DNA from: Marinobacter sp. | GTDB taxonomy: Bacteria; Pseudomonadota; Gammaproteobacteria; Pseudomonadales; Oleiphilaceae | Length of the DNA stretch: 64,000 nucleotides | Direction of reading: 5' to 3' | Assembly: GCA_030149475.1 (NCBI GenBank) | Contig: JASBRL010000050.1 | Location: 1 to 64,000 of the forward strand | Shown: positions 55,837 through 64,000 of the stretch, in pieces | Layout: every line of letters begins with the position of its first letter | How positions within the stretch are numbered: position 1 is the first letter of the stretch | Made by a program: the position numbers and the translations under genes | The notes under the pieces: generated by a model | Seen by the model: the letters and a program-made list of their open reading frames with translations, nothing else | Databases searched by the model: none | Told to the model about the DNA's origin: nothing

Positions 55837-58047
55837 TTAACGTGCGGCGCTGGCCAGCAGGGTCGCGTATATGGCCTTCACGTCCCGGGAAAACTGTTCA
55901 ACCGAGTAGTCCCTGGCAAACGAGCGGGCCTGGGTAGAGAGAGTTTGCCTCTGGGCTTCGTCGTCAAGTAACTGTTTTACCCGGTCTCGCCACTGATCGA
56001 GGTTCTCGGGGGTCTTGTACCCGTTGTAGCCCTGGCGGACCACGTCATCGATGCCGCTTGAGCGCACGGCGACCACGGGCAGGCCGGCGGCCATGGCCTC
56101 CAGAATGACCATGCCCTGGGTCTCCGACTTGGAGGCAAACAGAAACAGGTCACCCAGCCGGTAATAAGTTGCCATATCCTCCGGCGGGACAGGGCCAACC
56201 AGAGTGACCTGCTGGTCAAGGCCCTGTTCATCAATCCGGGACTGTAACCGGTCACGCTGGTGGCCGTCGCCGATGATCAACAGTCGGAACGGCCGATCAG
56301 TGCTGGCCTTGAGGCGGGCGATGGCATCAATCATGAAGTCGATGTTTTTTTCGTTGGACAGACGTGAAACGCTGATCAGCACCCGTTCGTTACGCAGCCC
56401 CAGTTTTTCCCGCAGGCTCTGTATGTCGTCTTCTTCCACTGCCTGGAAGCGCTGATATTCTATGCCGGTGGGCTGCACAAAGGTGTCTGACTTCACCCCG
56501 ATCATGCGCAGGTATTCCTCGGCGGAGTAGGTCGGCACAATCACCCCGTCGCACTTGTTGGCAAAGCGTTTGATCAGCGCGTGGGAAATCAGGTTGCGAA
56601 ACAGCATCCCCGGCAGGGGCACAAAGTGCGCGTAGTGCTCCAGGCGGGTGTGATAGGTGTAAACCACCGGAATGCGCAAACGGCGTCCGATATACAGCCC
56701 CAGCGAGCCCAGCCAGAACGGGTGGTGAACGTGGATTATGTCAGGGCGGAATGCCTTGACCCGTCGTCGGATGCGGGAGAGAAAAATATTGGCCAGCCTG
56801 AACTCACGCTTCTCGCCCAGAGCCAGCAGGGACGGTGCCCGCAGCACCTGCTGCTCGTCTTCCGGTTGTCCCCGATAATTTGGGGCGACAATCAGGATCT
56901 GATTACCCAGAGCCAGCAGACCACGTCGCAGTCGCTCGATCGAAATCGGCACCCCCCCGATGAAGGGCAGATAGTTGTTGGTGAACTGGGCAATGCGCAG
57001 AGGGCGTTCAAGCCAGGGCGACGGGTCCAGATCGTAGTTTGGATAATAGTCCCGGTTCACGAATACCAGCGAATACAGTTTGATCGCCACAATGGCCAGT
57101 GCGCTGACCAGCAGCGCAAAGTTCAGAAAGCCCACGTAGAACAGCGAGTAGATAAACGACCAGAGCCCCTCAAGGCGCTTGTAAAGTGGATTCTGGGCGG
57201 TGTCCATTCGTTTCAGTTCGATCGTTTTCTGGTCGCCGTTAACGGTCACCTTCACAAAGTGATAGAAACTGGTCTTGTTGTTCAGCACCAGACCGCCGGC
57301 GCCGCCGGTGACGATGAAATCTGTGCCGGCAATGGTCTGACGGGAGTACAGGGACAGGTTGGCGGAAAACACGGCATCCACCTTGTGGGCCTTGATGACT
57401 TTCATCAGTGACTGCCGGAACGCTTCCGGCTGGAGGTAGTCGTCCTTCTCCACGAACGGCAGCGATTGCCCGGTATGGTGTGGGGGGTGGCCGGTAAAAA
57501 TAAAGGTATGGGTGGACGGGTTGTTATCCAGCAGTTCCTGCAACCAGCGAATCTGCCAGCGCCAGGACGTTTTCGGGGTGGTGTCCAGGAAGACCAGCAA
57601 ACTGTTGCCGGCCCTTACGGAATAGAAATAGGGACCGAAATGCTGATAGAAGCGATAGCTGCCGAATTCCTCGTATTCCTGCTGGCCGAACGTCAACAGG
57701 TAAGGCACCGCAAGATGGGTCAACGTGCCATACAGTGCACGGTATTTGTCCTCCCCGCCCCCGCTGACCGCATTGCCTGCCGACACCATGAAATCGATAC
57801 CGGACCGGTTCAGGCGGGGAATGATTTTCTGCTCAAAAATACCCACCGAGTTATTGATGTTTCCCACCACCGCAAAACTGAAACGCTCCGGGTCCTTGAG
57901 GCGCTCGTGGATCTGGTCCACCTCAATGGTGTGTACGGATTCAAACCGGGGTGCAAACAGGTTGAGATAGGCTTTATAGCCAACCAGCAGCACAACGATC
58001 AGCAGGTTTAGGTAAAACAGGGCTTTCAGCGGATTGCGGCGAATCAT
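55837..58047 (-). CDS. Fused metallophosphoesterase-like / GT4 glycosyltransferase
   Basis: The 736-residue protein has a transmembrane helix (10-27), a calcineurin-like phosphoesterase domain (about 55-285), a second pair of hydrophobic segments (about 297-330), and a GT4 glycosyltransferase (349-730). The glycosyltransferase is complete, with a GG loop (FIGGVP) and the E642...E650 motif ETQGMVILE. In the phosphoesterase half the usual metal ligands are changed: VVGNINN for a GDxH start, AGNAV for GD, FGQQE for GNHE and ANLSLYSR for GHxHxYER; only GHPP remains. So this half may be a non-catalytic binding module. It overlaps the flippase gene by 4 bp. Substrate is unknown; a membrane glycolipid is likely. 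Confidence 0.85.
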   Translation of the reverse strand: MIRRNPLKALFYLNLLIVVLLVGYKAYLNLFAPRFESVHTIEVDQIHERLKDPERFSFAVVGNINNSVGIFEQKIIPRLNRSGIDFMVSAGNAVSGGGEDKYRALYGTLTHLAVPYLLTFGQQEYEEFGSYRFYQHFGPYFYSVRAGNSLLVFLDTTPKTSWRWQIRWLQELLDNNPSTHTFIFTGHPPHHTGQSLPFVEKDDYLQPEAFRQSLMKVIKAHKVDAVFSANLSLYSRQTIAGTDFIVTGGAGGLVLNNKTSFYHFVKVTVNGDQKTIELKRMDTAQNPLYKRLEGLWSFIYSLFYVGFLNFALLVSALAIVAIKLYSLVFVNRDYYPNYDLDPSPWLERPLRIAQFTNNYLPFIGGVPISIERLRRGLLALGNQILIVAPNYRGQPEDEQQVLRAPSLLALGEKREFRLANIFLSRIRRRVKAFRPDIIHVHHPFWLGSLGLYIGRRLRIPVVYTYHTRLEHYAHFVPLPGMLFRNLISHALIKRFANKCDGVIVPTYSAEEYLRMIGVKSDTFVQPTGIEYQRFQAVEEDDIQSLREKLGLRNERVLISVSRLSNEKNIDFMIDAIARLKASTDRPFRLLIIGDGHQRDRLQSRIDEQGLDQQVTLVGPVPPEDMATYYRLGDLFLFASKSETQGMVILEAMAAGLPVVAVRSSGIDDVVRQGYNGYKTPENLDQWRDRVKQLLDDEAQRQTLSTQARSFARDYSVEQFSRDVKAIYATLLASAAR

Positions 58048-59102
58048 CGGGCGTCCTTGCGGCTGCGGGCCAGTTCCCGTTGCAGTATCACCAGCCCGAT
58101 GGCCATACCCAGATAAATGGTCAGCAGGCGCCAGGCAATGATCACCAGGATCAGGTGGTTGGGCGTCAGTATATCGCGGAAGAAACTGCCGAACACGCCT
58201 TCAGAAATTCCCGATGCCCCGGGCGTGGGAGAGAAGTACATGATAAAGGTTGTGACCACCAGCAGGCCCAGGGTGGTCAGGTAGGGCACGTCATACCCCA
58301 GGCTGTGGATCAACAGTGCCGGAAAGCTGAACAGACTGAGCAGGAATACCAGGGTGAACACCACCGACAACACAACGCTCAGGCGGGGGCCGTGCAGGTA
58401 ATCCGAAAAGCTGTCGGCGAACCTGAGCATTTCCCGTTTGATCCGGAAGTGCCAGCGCTGATGGCGCGCTTCACTGATCAGGTGCAGCCGGCGGAGTCCG
58501 CGGAGCAGGTGTGCAAGTGGAGCAATCAGCCAGTGGGTGCGAAACAGTACCACCGCAAAAAAACCGAGGTACAGCGCAATGAACAGCGACAGCGCTACGT
58601 CGATGTCCTGCAGTATCGGCTGGTGCTGCAGGGCCTTCAGCGTCAGCAGAAACACCGGTGTCAGAGTAAATATGAAGGTGATCGCCAGCACCGTGCGAAT
58701 GGTGGTCGCCGCCGATGCCCGGCCCAGGGGGATTCCTCGTCGCTGGAGATACCAGATCTGGGCAAAACCACCGCCTGTGGCCATGGGGGTGACGTTGGAT
58801 ACAAAAATGTTGATAAACACCAGGCGTGCCATGGCCCGGAACGACAGGTTGTGGCCCAGGGCCTTGAGCGTGAAGTGCAGGCGCAGGCCATCGGCGGTGA
58901 AGTAGACCACCAGCAGGGCGACTACGCTGGCCAGTGACGCCGGATCGGTCAGCCGCGGATCAAACGACAGGCTGCGGCCGGCAAACTGGTGATAGACGGC
59001 GTAAAGGCCGGCGGCTGTCAGCCCGATGAACAACGCACCAGAGACTGCCAGTCGGCGCCAGGGTGTGCGGGGCATGTCGTCGGAGGAGGTGGTCTGGGTC
59101 AT
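58044..59102 (-). CDS. Flippase-like LPG synthase TM-domain protein
   Basis: The 352-residue protein has about eight hydrophobic helices and the family motifs TPMATGGGFAQIWYLQRRGIPLGRASAATTIRT and SPTPGASGISEGVFGSFF. These belong to the MprF/AglD-type flippase domain (lysylphosphatidylglycerol synthase transmembrane family). No aminoacyl-transferase domain is attached. Family members flip lipids or lipid-linked sugars. The gene precedes and overlaps the fused glycosyltransferase by 4 bp (ATGA), so the two are very likely a functional pair that makes and moves a glycolipid. Confidence 0.85.
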   Translation of the reverse strand: MTQTTSSDDMPRTPWRRLAVSGALFIGLTAAGLYAVYHQFAGRSLSFDPRLTDPASLASVVALLVVYFTADGLRLHFTLKALGHNLSFRAMARLVFINIFVSNVTPMATGGGFAQIWYLQRRGIPLGRASAATTIRTVLAITFIFTLTPVFLLTLKALQHQPILQDIDVALSLFIALYLGFFAVVLFRTHWLIAPLAHLLRGLRRLHLISEARHQRWHFRIKREMLRFADSFSDYLHGPRLSVVLSVVFTLVFLLSLFSFPALLIHSLGYDVPYLTTLGLLVVTTFIMYFSPTPGASGISEGVFGSFFRDILTPNHLILVIIAWRLLTIYLGMAIGLVILQRELARSRKDAR

Positions 59103-59347
59103 AAACGCGCCGCCAATGGATGACGGCGCAGTTTACTGTGGGCGATGGGGGGGCTGTCCAGTAACCCGGGTGTCATTGCCCCGACCGATGCACATCCCGA
59201 TCCGTCTTTATGGCTCACGGCAACCGTTTAAGGGCGCGCTCCGGGCCGCTTGCCGAGGGTCAGGACCTGCGCACCCCTGAGCGGCGCAGAAACCGGGCAC
59301 CGGCAGGAAAAGCGATGGGTCACTGACAGCCGCCCGACGGTGGCCGG
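59103..59347. other. Spacer between the flippase gene and the GntR gene
   Basis: About 245 bp without a gene. It should hold the promoter of the flippase operon and the 3' end of the GntR transcript, both on the minus strand. No distinct hairpin with T-tract was noticed. Confidence 0.4.
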
Positions 59348-60031
59348 TCAGCGGTCGGCCGGCACTGGTGAGTCCGCCGATAACGCCTGGCGGATGAGCT
59401 TTTGCTGTTGATGGGCGAAACCGGCGACCTGGCGTTCCGCTTCTTCGGTATCCCGCGCCAGCACAGCACGGGTCAGGCGCACGAAAAACGTGCCGGTGCG
59501 GTCCAGATCCTGGCGGTAGCGGGCGGCACTGAAATAATAGGCCCGGCTGACTGCCGGTTTGAAATTGGCCAGTGCTTCGGTCAGGTACGGGTTACCAACC
59601 ACCCCGCAACATCGCTCCATCACATCAAAGCTGGCCTGTACCACCCCGGCCACGTCCGGTGCGGCCGTCTGCATGGCCCGGGTGACACCGGCCACTGCCT
59701 GCAGCAGCGCCTCGCGGTCAGACTCCTGCCAGCGCTCGCACAAGCGACGGGCCAGCATGATCAGCAGGTGCATATAGACGTCGTAGAGTTCCGCCGCATG
59801 GTCGGCGTCGAGTCGGGTGGCAGACGCGCCACGGCGTGGCTGGATGTCCACCAGGTGCCAGCGCTCCAGGGTGTACAGGGCCTCCTTGACCGACGCCCGG
59901 CTGACGCCCAGTTCGGTGGCGACGGTGGCTTCATGGATGCGCGCCCCCGGCTGGATCTGACCGCTCACGATGCGCTCCGCCAGGAAGTTGGCGATCTGTT
60001 CCGCCAGGGTATTGGGCACCTGAAATTCCAT
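59348..60031 (-). CDS. GntR-family regulator, FadR/FCD type
   Basis: The 227-residue protein has an N-terminal winged helix (VSGQIQPGARIHEATVATELGVSRASVKEAL) and a C-terminal all-helical FCD ligand domain (about 80-220). FCD regulators usually bind organic acids. It is divergent from alkB, an arrangement known for alkB2-gntR loci in alkane degraders such as Alcanivorax. A 15-bp perfect palindrome in between fits its operator type (TTGTnnnACAA). Start and ribosome site lie in a 15-bp tandem duplication. Confidence 0.9.
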   Translation of the reverse strand: MEFQVPNTLAEQIANFLAERIVSGQIQPGARIHEATVATELGVSRASVKEALYTLERWHLVDIQPRRGASATRLDADHAAELYDVYMHLLIMLARRLCERWQESDREALLQAVAGVTRAMQTAAPDVAGVVQASFDVMERCCGVVGNPYLTEALANFKPAVSRAYYFSAARYRQDLDRTGTFFVRLTRAVLARDTEEAERQVAGFAHQQQKLIRQALSADSPVPADR

Positions 60032-60059
60032 AGCTGCTCTCTCTATAGTTGCTCTCTCT
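60030..60059 (-). repeat. 15-bp tandem duplication at the gntR start
   Basis: ATAGCTGCTCTCTCT (60030-60044) is followed at once by ATAGTTGCTCTCTCT (60045-60059). On the minus strand each copy supplies a GAGAGAG ribosome-site-like segment, but only the first copy next to the gene ends in ATG. Confidence 0.85.
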
Positions 60060-60193
60060 CCACGGCTTCCGTCACGACACGTCTGCCCACTGGTCCGAAG
60101 AGGGCAGCAAGGCGGCTTTCGAGTTTAGCACAGGCGGTGGCGTCGTCCGCGGCCCGGATTTCCGGACATTGCTCACATCGTCATCATCACAGG

Positions 60194-60222
60194 TTGACGA
60201 TTGCTATATTGTCGGACAATAA
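60194..60222 (+). promoter_or_regulatory. alkB promoter with GntR operator
   Basis: TTGACG at 60194 is a good -35 element, with a -10-like CAATAA 17 bp on. The perfect 15-bp palindrome TATTGTC-G-GACAATA (60207-60221) lies between and over the -10. It matches the TTGTnnnACAA pattern of FCD GntR proteins, so the divergent regulator should repress alkB and perhaps itself. Confidence 0.65.
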
Positions 60223-60318
60223 TGCAGTCAGCACGACAGGGACGTCCATAACAGGCGGATGAGGAACGGGGCCCGACCCCTCTGGTCCGCGTCATTCCAT
60301 GTGAGGGAGATCTGAACA

Positions 60319-61455
60319 GTGAGCGCCAACCACATTGCCCTGAGCCAGGATCCGGTCCGCCGTTGCCTGCTGCTGAGACTCAAAAAATACAGTTTCCTGA
60401 TTGCCATGCTGCCGCTGGCGTTACCGCCGTTGCTGCTGGAGGCCGGCCAGGCCACTGGCTGGATCAACCTGTTCGCCTGGGGAGTGCCGGTGGTGGTTTT
60501 CGGCATCATCCCGCTGCTCGACCTGATGCTGGGCCAGGATGCCCTGAACCCCGATGAGCAGGCCGATGTGCCCCGGATGATCAGCGAGCGCTTCTATCAG
60601 GTCATGACCCTGGGCTGGGTGGCTGCGTTTGCGGTGCTGCTGGTGTGGGGCATGCTGGTGCTGGCGTCCGCGCCGTTCAGTCTGGCCGGCAGTATTGGCT
60701 GGGTGGTCTCCATCGGCATCGTCGGTGGCCTGGGCATTAACGTGGCCCATGAGCTGATTCACAAGGACGGTAAACTGGAGACCCGGGCCGGCGGATTTTT
60801 GCTGGCACTGGTCAGCTATGCCGGTTTCAAGGTGGAGCACCTGCGCGGTCATCATGTGCATGTGTCCACCCCGGACGATGCTTCTTCGTCCCGGTTCAAC
60901 CAGTCCCTCTATAACTTCCTGCCTCAGGCCTACGTTCGCAATTTCGTCAATGCCTGGCGCCTGGAGGCACAGCGGCTGCAACGCAAGGGACTGTCCGCGC
61001 TGCACTGGCGCAACGAGCTGATCTGGTGGTACGCCCTTACCATTGCGGTGCTGACAGCGTTCAGTCTGGCCTTCGGCTGGCTGGGTGCGGCTTTCTTCCT
61101 GGGGCAGAGTTTCATCGCACTGAATCTGCTGGAAATCGTCAACTACCTGGAACACTACGGACTGCATCGTCGCAAGCTTGAAAACGGGCGTTACGAGCGC
61201 ACGGGCCCTGAGCACAGCTGGAACTCCAACTATTTCCTGACCAATGTGTTCCTGTTTCATCTGCAACGGCACAGTGACCACCACGCCTATGCCAGGCGCC
61301 GCTACCAGGTACTGCGGCACCATGAAGTGGCCCCCCAGTTACCGGCCGGCTACGCCACAATGGTGGTGCTGGCGCTGATACCGCCTTTGTGGAAGAAGAT
61401 CATGAACCCCAGGGTTGTCGCGTATTACCAGGGTGAGGAGGATCAGTTGGCGTGA
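60319..61455 (+). CDS. alkB: Alkane 1-monooxygenase AlkB
   Basis: The 378-residue membrane di-iron enzyme has about six helices and all histidine motifs of the family: HELIH (144-148), EHLRGHH (173-179), the HYG motif NYLEHYGL (275-282) and LQRHSDHH (315-322). It hydroxylates n-alkanes at the terminal carbon with rubredoxin as electron donor. The start is GTG behind GGGAG. No rubredoxin or alkane transporter lies in the window. Regulation by the divergent GntR protein is inferred from the operator. Confidence 0.95.
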   Translation: MSANHIALSQDPVRRCLLLRLKKYSFLIAMLPLALPPLLLEAGQATGWINLFAWGVPVVVFGIIPLLDLMLGQDALNPDEQADVPRMISERFYQVMTLGWVAAFAVLLVWGMLVLASAPFSLAGSIGWVVSIGIVGGLGINVAHELIHKDGKLETRAGGFLLALVSYAGFKVEHLRGHHVHVSTPDDASSSRFNQSLYNFLPQAYVRNFVNAWRLEAQRLQRKGLSALHWRNELIWWYALTIAVLTAFSLAFGWLGAAFFLGQSFIALNLLEIVNYLEHYGLHRRKLENGRYERTGPEHSWNSNYFLTNVFLFHLQRHSDHHAYARRRYQVLRHHEVAPQLPAGYATMVVLALIPPLWKKIMNPRVVAYYQGEEDQLA

Positions 61456-61540
61456 ATTGAACCGGGCCGGCTGATCGACTTCCGGACCCGGCTCGTAAGT
61501 ATCACGTGCAATGGTCGCGAATTCCTGCTGCCTTTTTTGT

Positions 61541-61576
61541 CCCGCCGGCAAACTGACTCTGCCGGCGGGTTTTTTT
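61541..61576 (+). terminator. Strong intrinsic terminator after alkB
   Basis: CCCGCCGGCA pairs with TGCCGGCGGG (10-bp stem, 9-nt loop) and is followed by seven T's. This is the clearest Rho-independent terminator in the window. Confidence 0.9.
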
Positions 61577-61658
61577 AGCCCGAGTTAATGTGCCCTTGAA
61601 AATAGCCGGTGTTGCATTCAGGGTAGACTATCGATTCCGACCAAAAATGGAGCGAACC

Positions 61659-62207
61659 ATGCCACGGCATTTTGAAGACGCCCCCGGGCTTTACGATGAC
61701 CCGGTTCCTGAAACTCAGGGTTACGTATTTAACCAGACCATGCTCCGCATCAGGAATCCCGAAACCAGTCTGGATTTTTACACCCGGGTGTTGGGTATGC
61801 ATCTGGTGCGCAAGCTGGACTTTCCCGACATGAAGTTCACCCTCTACTTCCTGGCCTACCTCGATGACCGGCAGGCGGCTATGGTGCCGTCCGATGACGG
61901 CCATCGAACCACGTTCATATTCGGCCGGGAAGCGATGCTGGAACTGACTCACAACTGGGGTACGGAAGACGATGCTGAATTTCAGTATCACAATGGTAAC
62001 GATGAACCCCAGGGGTTTGGTCACATTGGTGTGGCCGTGCCGGATGTCTATCAGGCGACCGAGCGTTTTGAAAAGCTCGGTGTGCCGTTCGTCAAGCGCC
62101 CCGACGACGGTAAAATGAAAGGGCTGGCGTTTATCAAGGACCCTGATGGCTACTGGATCGAAATCCTCCAGCCCGACATGATGGAACGCCAGCGCAAGCA
62201 GGCGTAG
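61659..62207 (+). CDS. gloA: Lactoylglutathione lyase (glyoxalase I)
   Basis: The 182-residue protein is the longer gloA type. The metal ligands expected for the family are visible: Gln in [11 protein letters not shown], Glu in LELTHNW, His in [10 protein letters not shown] and Glu in GYWIEILQP. It converts the methylglyoxal-glutathione adduct to lactoylglutathione. The ATG at 61659 is preferred, with GGAG upstream; an in-frame ATG at 61590 has no site. It has its own promoter region after the alkB terminator. Confidence 0.93.
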   Translation: MPRHFEDAPGLYDDPVPETQGYVFNQTMLRIRNPETSLDFYTRVLGMHLVRKLDFPDMKFTLYFLAYLDDRQAAMVPSDDGHRTTFIFGREAMLELTHNWGTEDDAEFQYHNGNDEPQGFGHIGVAVPDVYQATERFEKLGVPFVKRPDDGKMKGLAFIKDPDGYWIEILQPDMMERQRKQA

Positions 62208-62256
62208 GATCCGGGATTAGTAAGGATCCGGGATTAAACAGGATCCGGGATTAACA
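62206..62256 (+). repeat. Three 17-bp tandem repeats after gloA
   Basis: Three copies of AGGATCCGGGATTA plus a 3-nt tail (17-bp period) begin at the gloA stop codon. The core is identical in all three. They lie in the 3' untranslated region. Confidence 0.9.
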
Positions 62257-62358
62257 GGGCAGGCCTTTGCAGAAGCGGACCAGTCAGGGCCTGGAGCCCG
62301 AGCGTAAAGGGCCGTGTTTACAGCGTGTTGTGTAAAGTCCTGCCCGCTGCACGGGCCG

Positions 62359-63306
62359 TCAGGTCTTGTCCGCAGGTCCGGCGCTGCTGCGGGACGCGAC
62401 GATCACCGCAGCGGTCAGGATGACCGCGCCGGCCATGCCCATGGTTCCCAGTACTTCACCCAGAATCAGCCAGGCCAGGGCCGCCACGAACAGGGGTTCC
62501 AGGGTGATGATGATGCTGGAGGTGGTCGCGGGGGTGGTTTTCATACCGGTGAAAAAACAGACGTAACCTACGCAGGTCGGCACAATGCCAATGTAGGCGA
62601 CCAGCAGCCAGTCCCGGATGACGAGCGTGCCGAGCGTAGCGAAGCCCCCGTCCAGCCAGATCACCGGCACGAGGATGACTGCACCGGTCAGAAAACAGCC
62701 GAAGGCCGTTGCAAACACCGGTGTACCGCTCGCGGAGTACCGGCTGGTCATGGTGAAACCGGCGTAGACAAAGGCGGCCAGAATGGCCAGGGCGATACCG
62801 CCGATGCGCCAGTGGCCCGTAACGCTGACGTCACCGGCAACCAGCATCACGGTCCCCACAATCGCCACCATCAGTGCCAGGATGGTCACCAGTCCCGGAC
62901 GCTCTCCCAGTATCGGCGCCGAGAATATCGCCACCAGCACCGGTGCCAGGCACAGGGCAATCAGGGTGGCGATACCGGCACCGGTCAGGTCTATTGCAAG
63001 CAGATAGCTGCTTTGATACGCAGCCTGAAACACCCCCAGCGAGAGGAGGGTCAGCAGAGTGCGCCGATTCAGCCGAAAGCCACCCCCGGAACGGGCAAGC
63101 TGGCGGCGCTCCCATCGCATCAGGAAGAAGAACACCGGAAACGCAATCATCAGCCGCAGCCAGCCCAGGGTGAGCGCGTCCAGGCTGGAGCCCGCAAACA
63201 GGAACTTGGCGGCGATGCTGGTGGTTGCCCAGAGTGCCGCAGCAATGCCGATCAGCATCGTGCCGCGAATGATATCGTCGCGTTGAGGGGTTTGAGTAGA
63301 GGTCAT
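62359..63306 (-). CDS. EamA-family exporter (DMT superfamily)
   Basis: The 315-residue protein has ten hydrophobic helices in two EamA repeats (the second opens with FVYAGFTMTSRYSASG). It ends with the family-type EPLFVAALAWLILGEVLG. Such proteins export amino acids or metabolites; the substrate is not predictable. It lies alone, on the minus strand, between gloA and the lutC gene. Confidence 0.9.
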   Translation of the reverse strand: MTSTQTPQRDDIIRGTMLIGIAAALWATTSIAAKFLFAGSSLDALTLGWLRLMIAFPVFFFLMRWERRQLARSGGGFRLNRRTLLTLLSLGVFQAAYQSSYLLAIDLTGAGIATLIALCLAPVLVAIFSAPILGERPGLVTILALMVAIVGTVMLVAGDVSVTGHWRIGGIALAILAAFVYAGFTMTSRYSASGTPVFATAFGCFLTGAVILVPVIWLDGGFATLGTLVIRDWLLVAYIGIVPTCVGYVCFFTGMKTTPATTSSIIITLEPLFVAALAWLILGEVLGTMGMAGAVILTAAVIVASRSSAGPADKT

Positions 63307-63413
63307 GAAAGGCCTGACGCGAGTGGGTGAGGTTAGAGTGCCCCATCATAGAGCGCGCCATCCCCTGCTGTACAGAAACGCGACATCCGGATTGGCCTGG
63401 ATGCCGCGTCGGA

Positions 63414-64000
63414 TCAGCCTTCGAGCACCAGTACAATCAGTTCTTTCGGGCCGTGTACACCGTAGGCGAGAGTCTGCTCGATGTCCGCCGTCTTGGACGG
63501 GCCGGATACCAGCAGGGCGTTGGTGGGCATGCCTCTGGACCAGTGTTGCAGCCCCAGAGCTTCCTGGAAGGTAGCAAAAATCTGGTCAGCCTCCAGCACG
63601 GCAATGTGGATCGGCGGTACCAGGCTCATCAGGCGGGGTTCGTCAGCGCTGGGCCAGAGAATCAGCGAGCCGGTTTCGGCGATGGCGCCCCGGGTCGATG
63701 TGATGCCGGCGTCCACCTCGTTGAACAGGCTTGGTTGCCAGTGCTCAATGCTCTGATCGTAACTGAGCAGCTCCGGCAGATCCGGGTTGTCCGACTCCCG
63801 CAGTGCTGTCCCGATGGTGTGTTTGAGTGGCGCCAGCAAATTGCGGACGCCCCGCGTTTTCAGCAGGTCGGCGAGGATATCCACCCAGGTTTCTTCGTCC
63901 ACCCGATGGACTTCGCCGTGCACCGATTCGATCATGCGTTGAAACCGGTCCAGCTTTTCAGCCGCGTTCCAGGGACGTTCGGTGACCACGCTGAAATCCG
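63414..64000 (-). CDS. lutC: LUD-domain protein, LutC-like (5' truncated by window end)
   Basis: The 195-odd residues visible match the LUD domain of LutC/YkgG (SLILWPSADEPRLMSLVPPIHIAVLEADQIF; ALLVSGPSKTADIEQTLAYGVHGPKEL). LutC is part of the LutABC lactate-oxidising complex. The track start, a GTG at 63989, is probably not the true start: the frame stays open to the window end (DFSV...), so the gene begins beyond 64000. lutA and lutB would be expected upstream on the minus strand, outside the window. Confidence 0.85.
   Translation of the reverse strand, partial: DFSVVTERPWNAAEKLDRFQRMIESVHGEVHRVDEETWVDILADLLKTRGVRNLLAPLKHTIGTALRESDNPDLPELLSYDQSIEHWQPSLFNEVDAGITSTRGAIAETGSLILWPSADEPRLMSLVPPIHIAVLEADQIFATFQEALGLQHWSRGMPTNALLVSGPSKTADIEQTLAYGVHGPKELIVLVLEG

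Overview
The window is chromosomal DNA of a marine-type gammaproteobacterium. High GC, ATGA-coupled operons and the gene set (AlkB alkane hydroxylase beside a GntR regulator, a lutC-like gene, SahR-type control of the SAM cycle, a tkt-epd-pgk-fba cluster, the LpoB/YcfL/COG3014 lipoproteins) suggest a Marinobacter-like hydrocarbon degrader. This is inferred from content; no rRNA or other taxonomic marker is present. I saw no tRNA, rRNA, CRISPR array, prophage or intact insertion sequence.

Region 1-10 kb: a foldback repeat, a TorF-type porin gene, a PhoQ-like histidine kinase and, divergent from it, its probable OmpR/PhoP-type response regulator. These precede a three-part heavy-metal RND efflux operon (CzcC/B/A type) that ends in a small PII-like gene. 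Similar direct-repeat boxes lie upstream of the porin and of the efflux operon.

Region 10-20 kb: on the minus strand, the PrkA - YeaH - SpoVR stress operon and a small membrane protein. Divergent from it is an OsmF-YehYXW osmoprotectant ABC operon, followed by thiopurine methyltransferase.

Region 20-37 kb: a hydroxyacid dehydrogenase coupled to a COG3014 - YcfL - LpoB lipoprotein operon; a YihY/BrkB membrane protein; an HDOD protein whose stop codon lies inside a dispersed repeat; a DUF445 protein; an AcrAB-type RND pair; RsmE and BioA; a DUF2505 protein; and a polar amino-acid ABC transporter.

Region 38-49 kb: the SAM-cycle block sahR - metK - ahcY - metF (minus strand). Near-identical 20-bp operators lie upstream of metK and of sahR, and a palindromic repeat array lies between metK and ahcY. 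Divergent from it is tkt-epd-pgk-fba for central carbon and pyridoxal phosphate metabolism.

Region 49-64 kb: CbpA/CbpM, a DsbA-like protein, RhlE, CvfB, TrhO, a DUF481 beta-barrel behind a heptamer tandem repeat, and a two-gene envelope unit. That unit pairs a flippase-like membrane protein with a fused phosphoesterase-glycosyltransferase. Then come GntR/AlkB, glyoxalase I, an EamA exporter and a truncated lutC.

The best candidates for something undescribed are the phosphoesterase-glycosyltransferase fusion, whose phosphoesterase half has lost its metal ligands, together with its flippase partner; the shortened-T-loop PII protein in the metal-efflux operon; and the heptamer tandem repeats.
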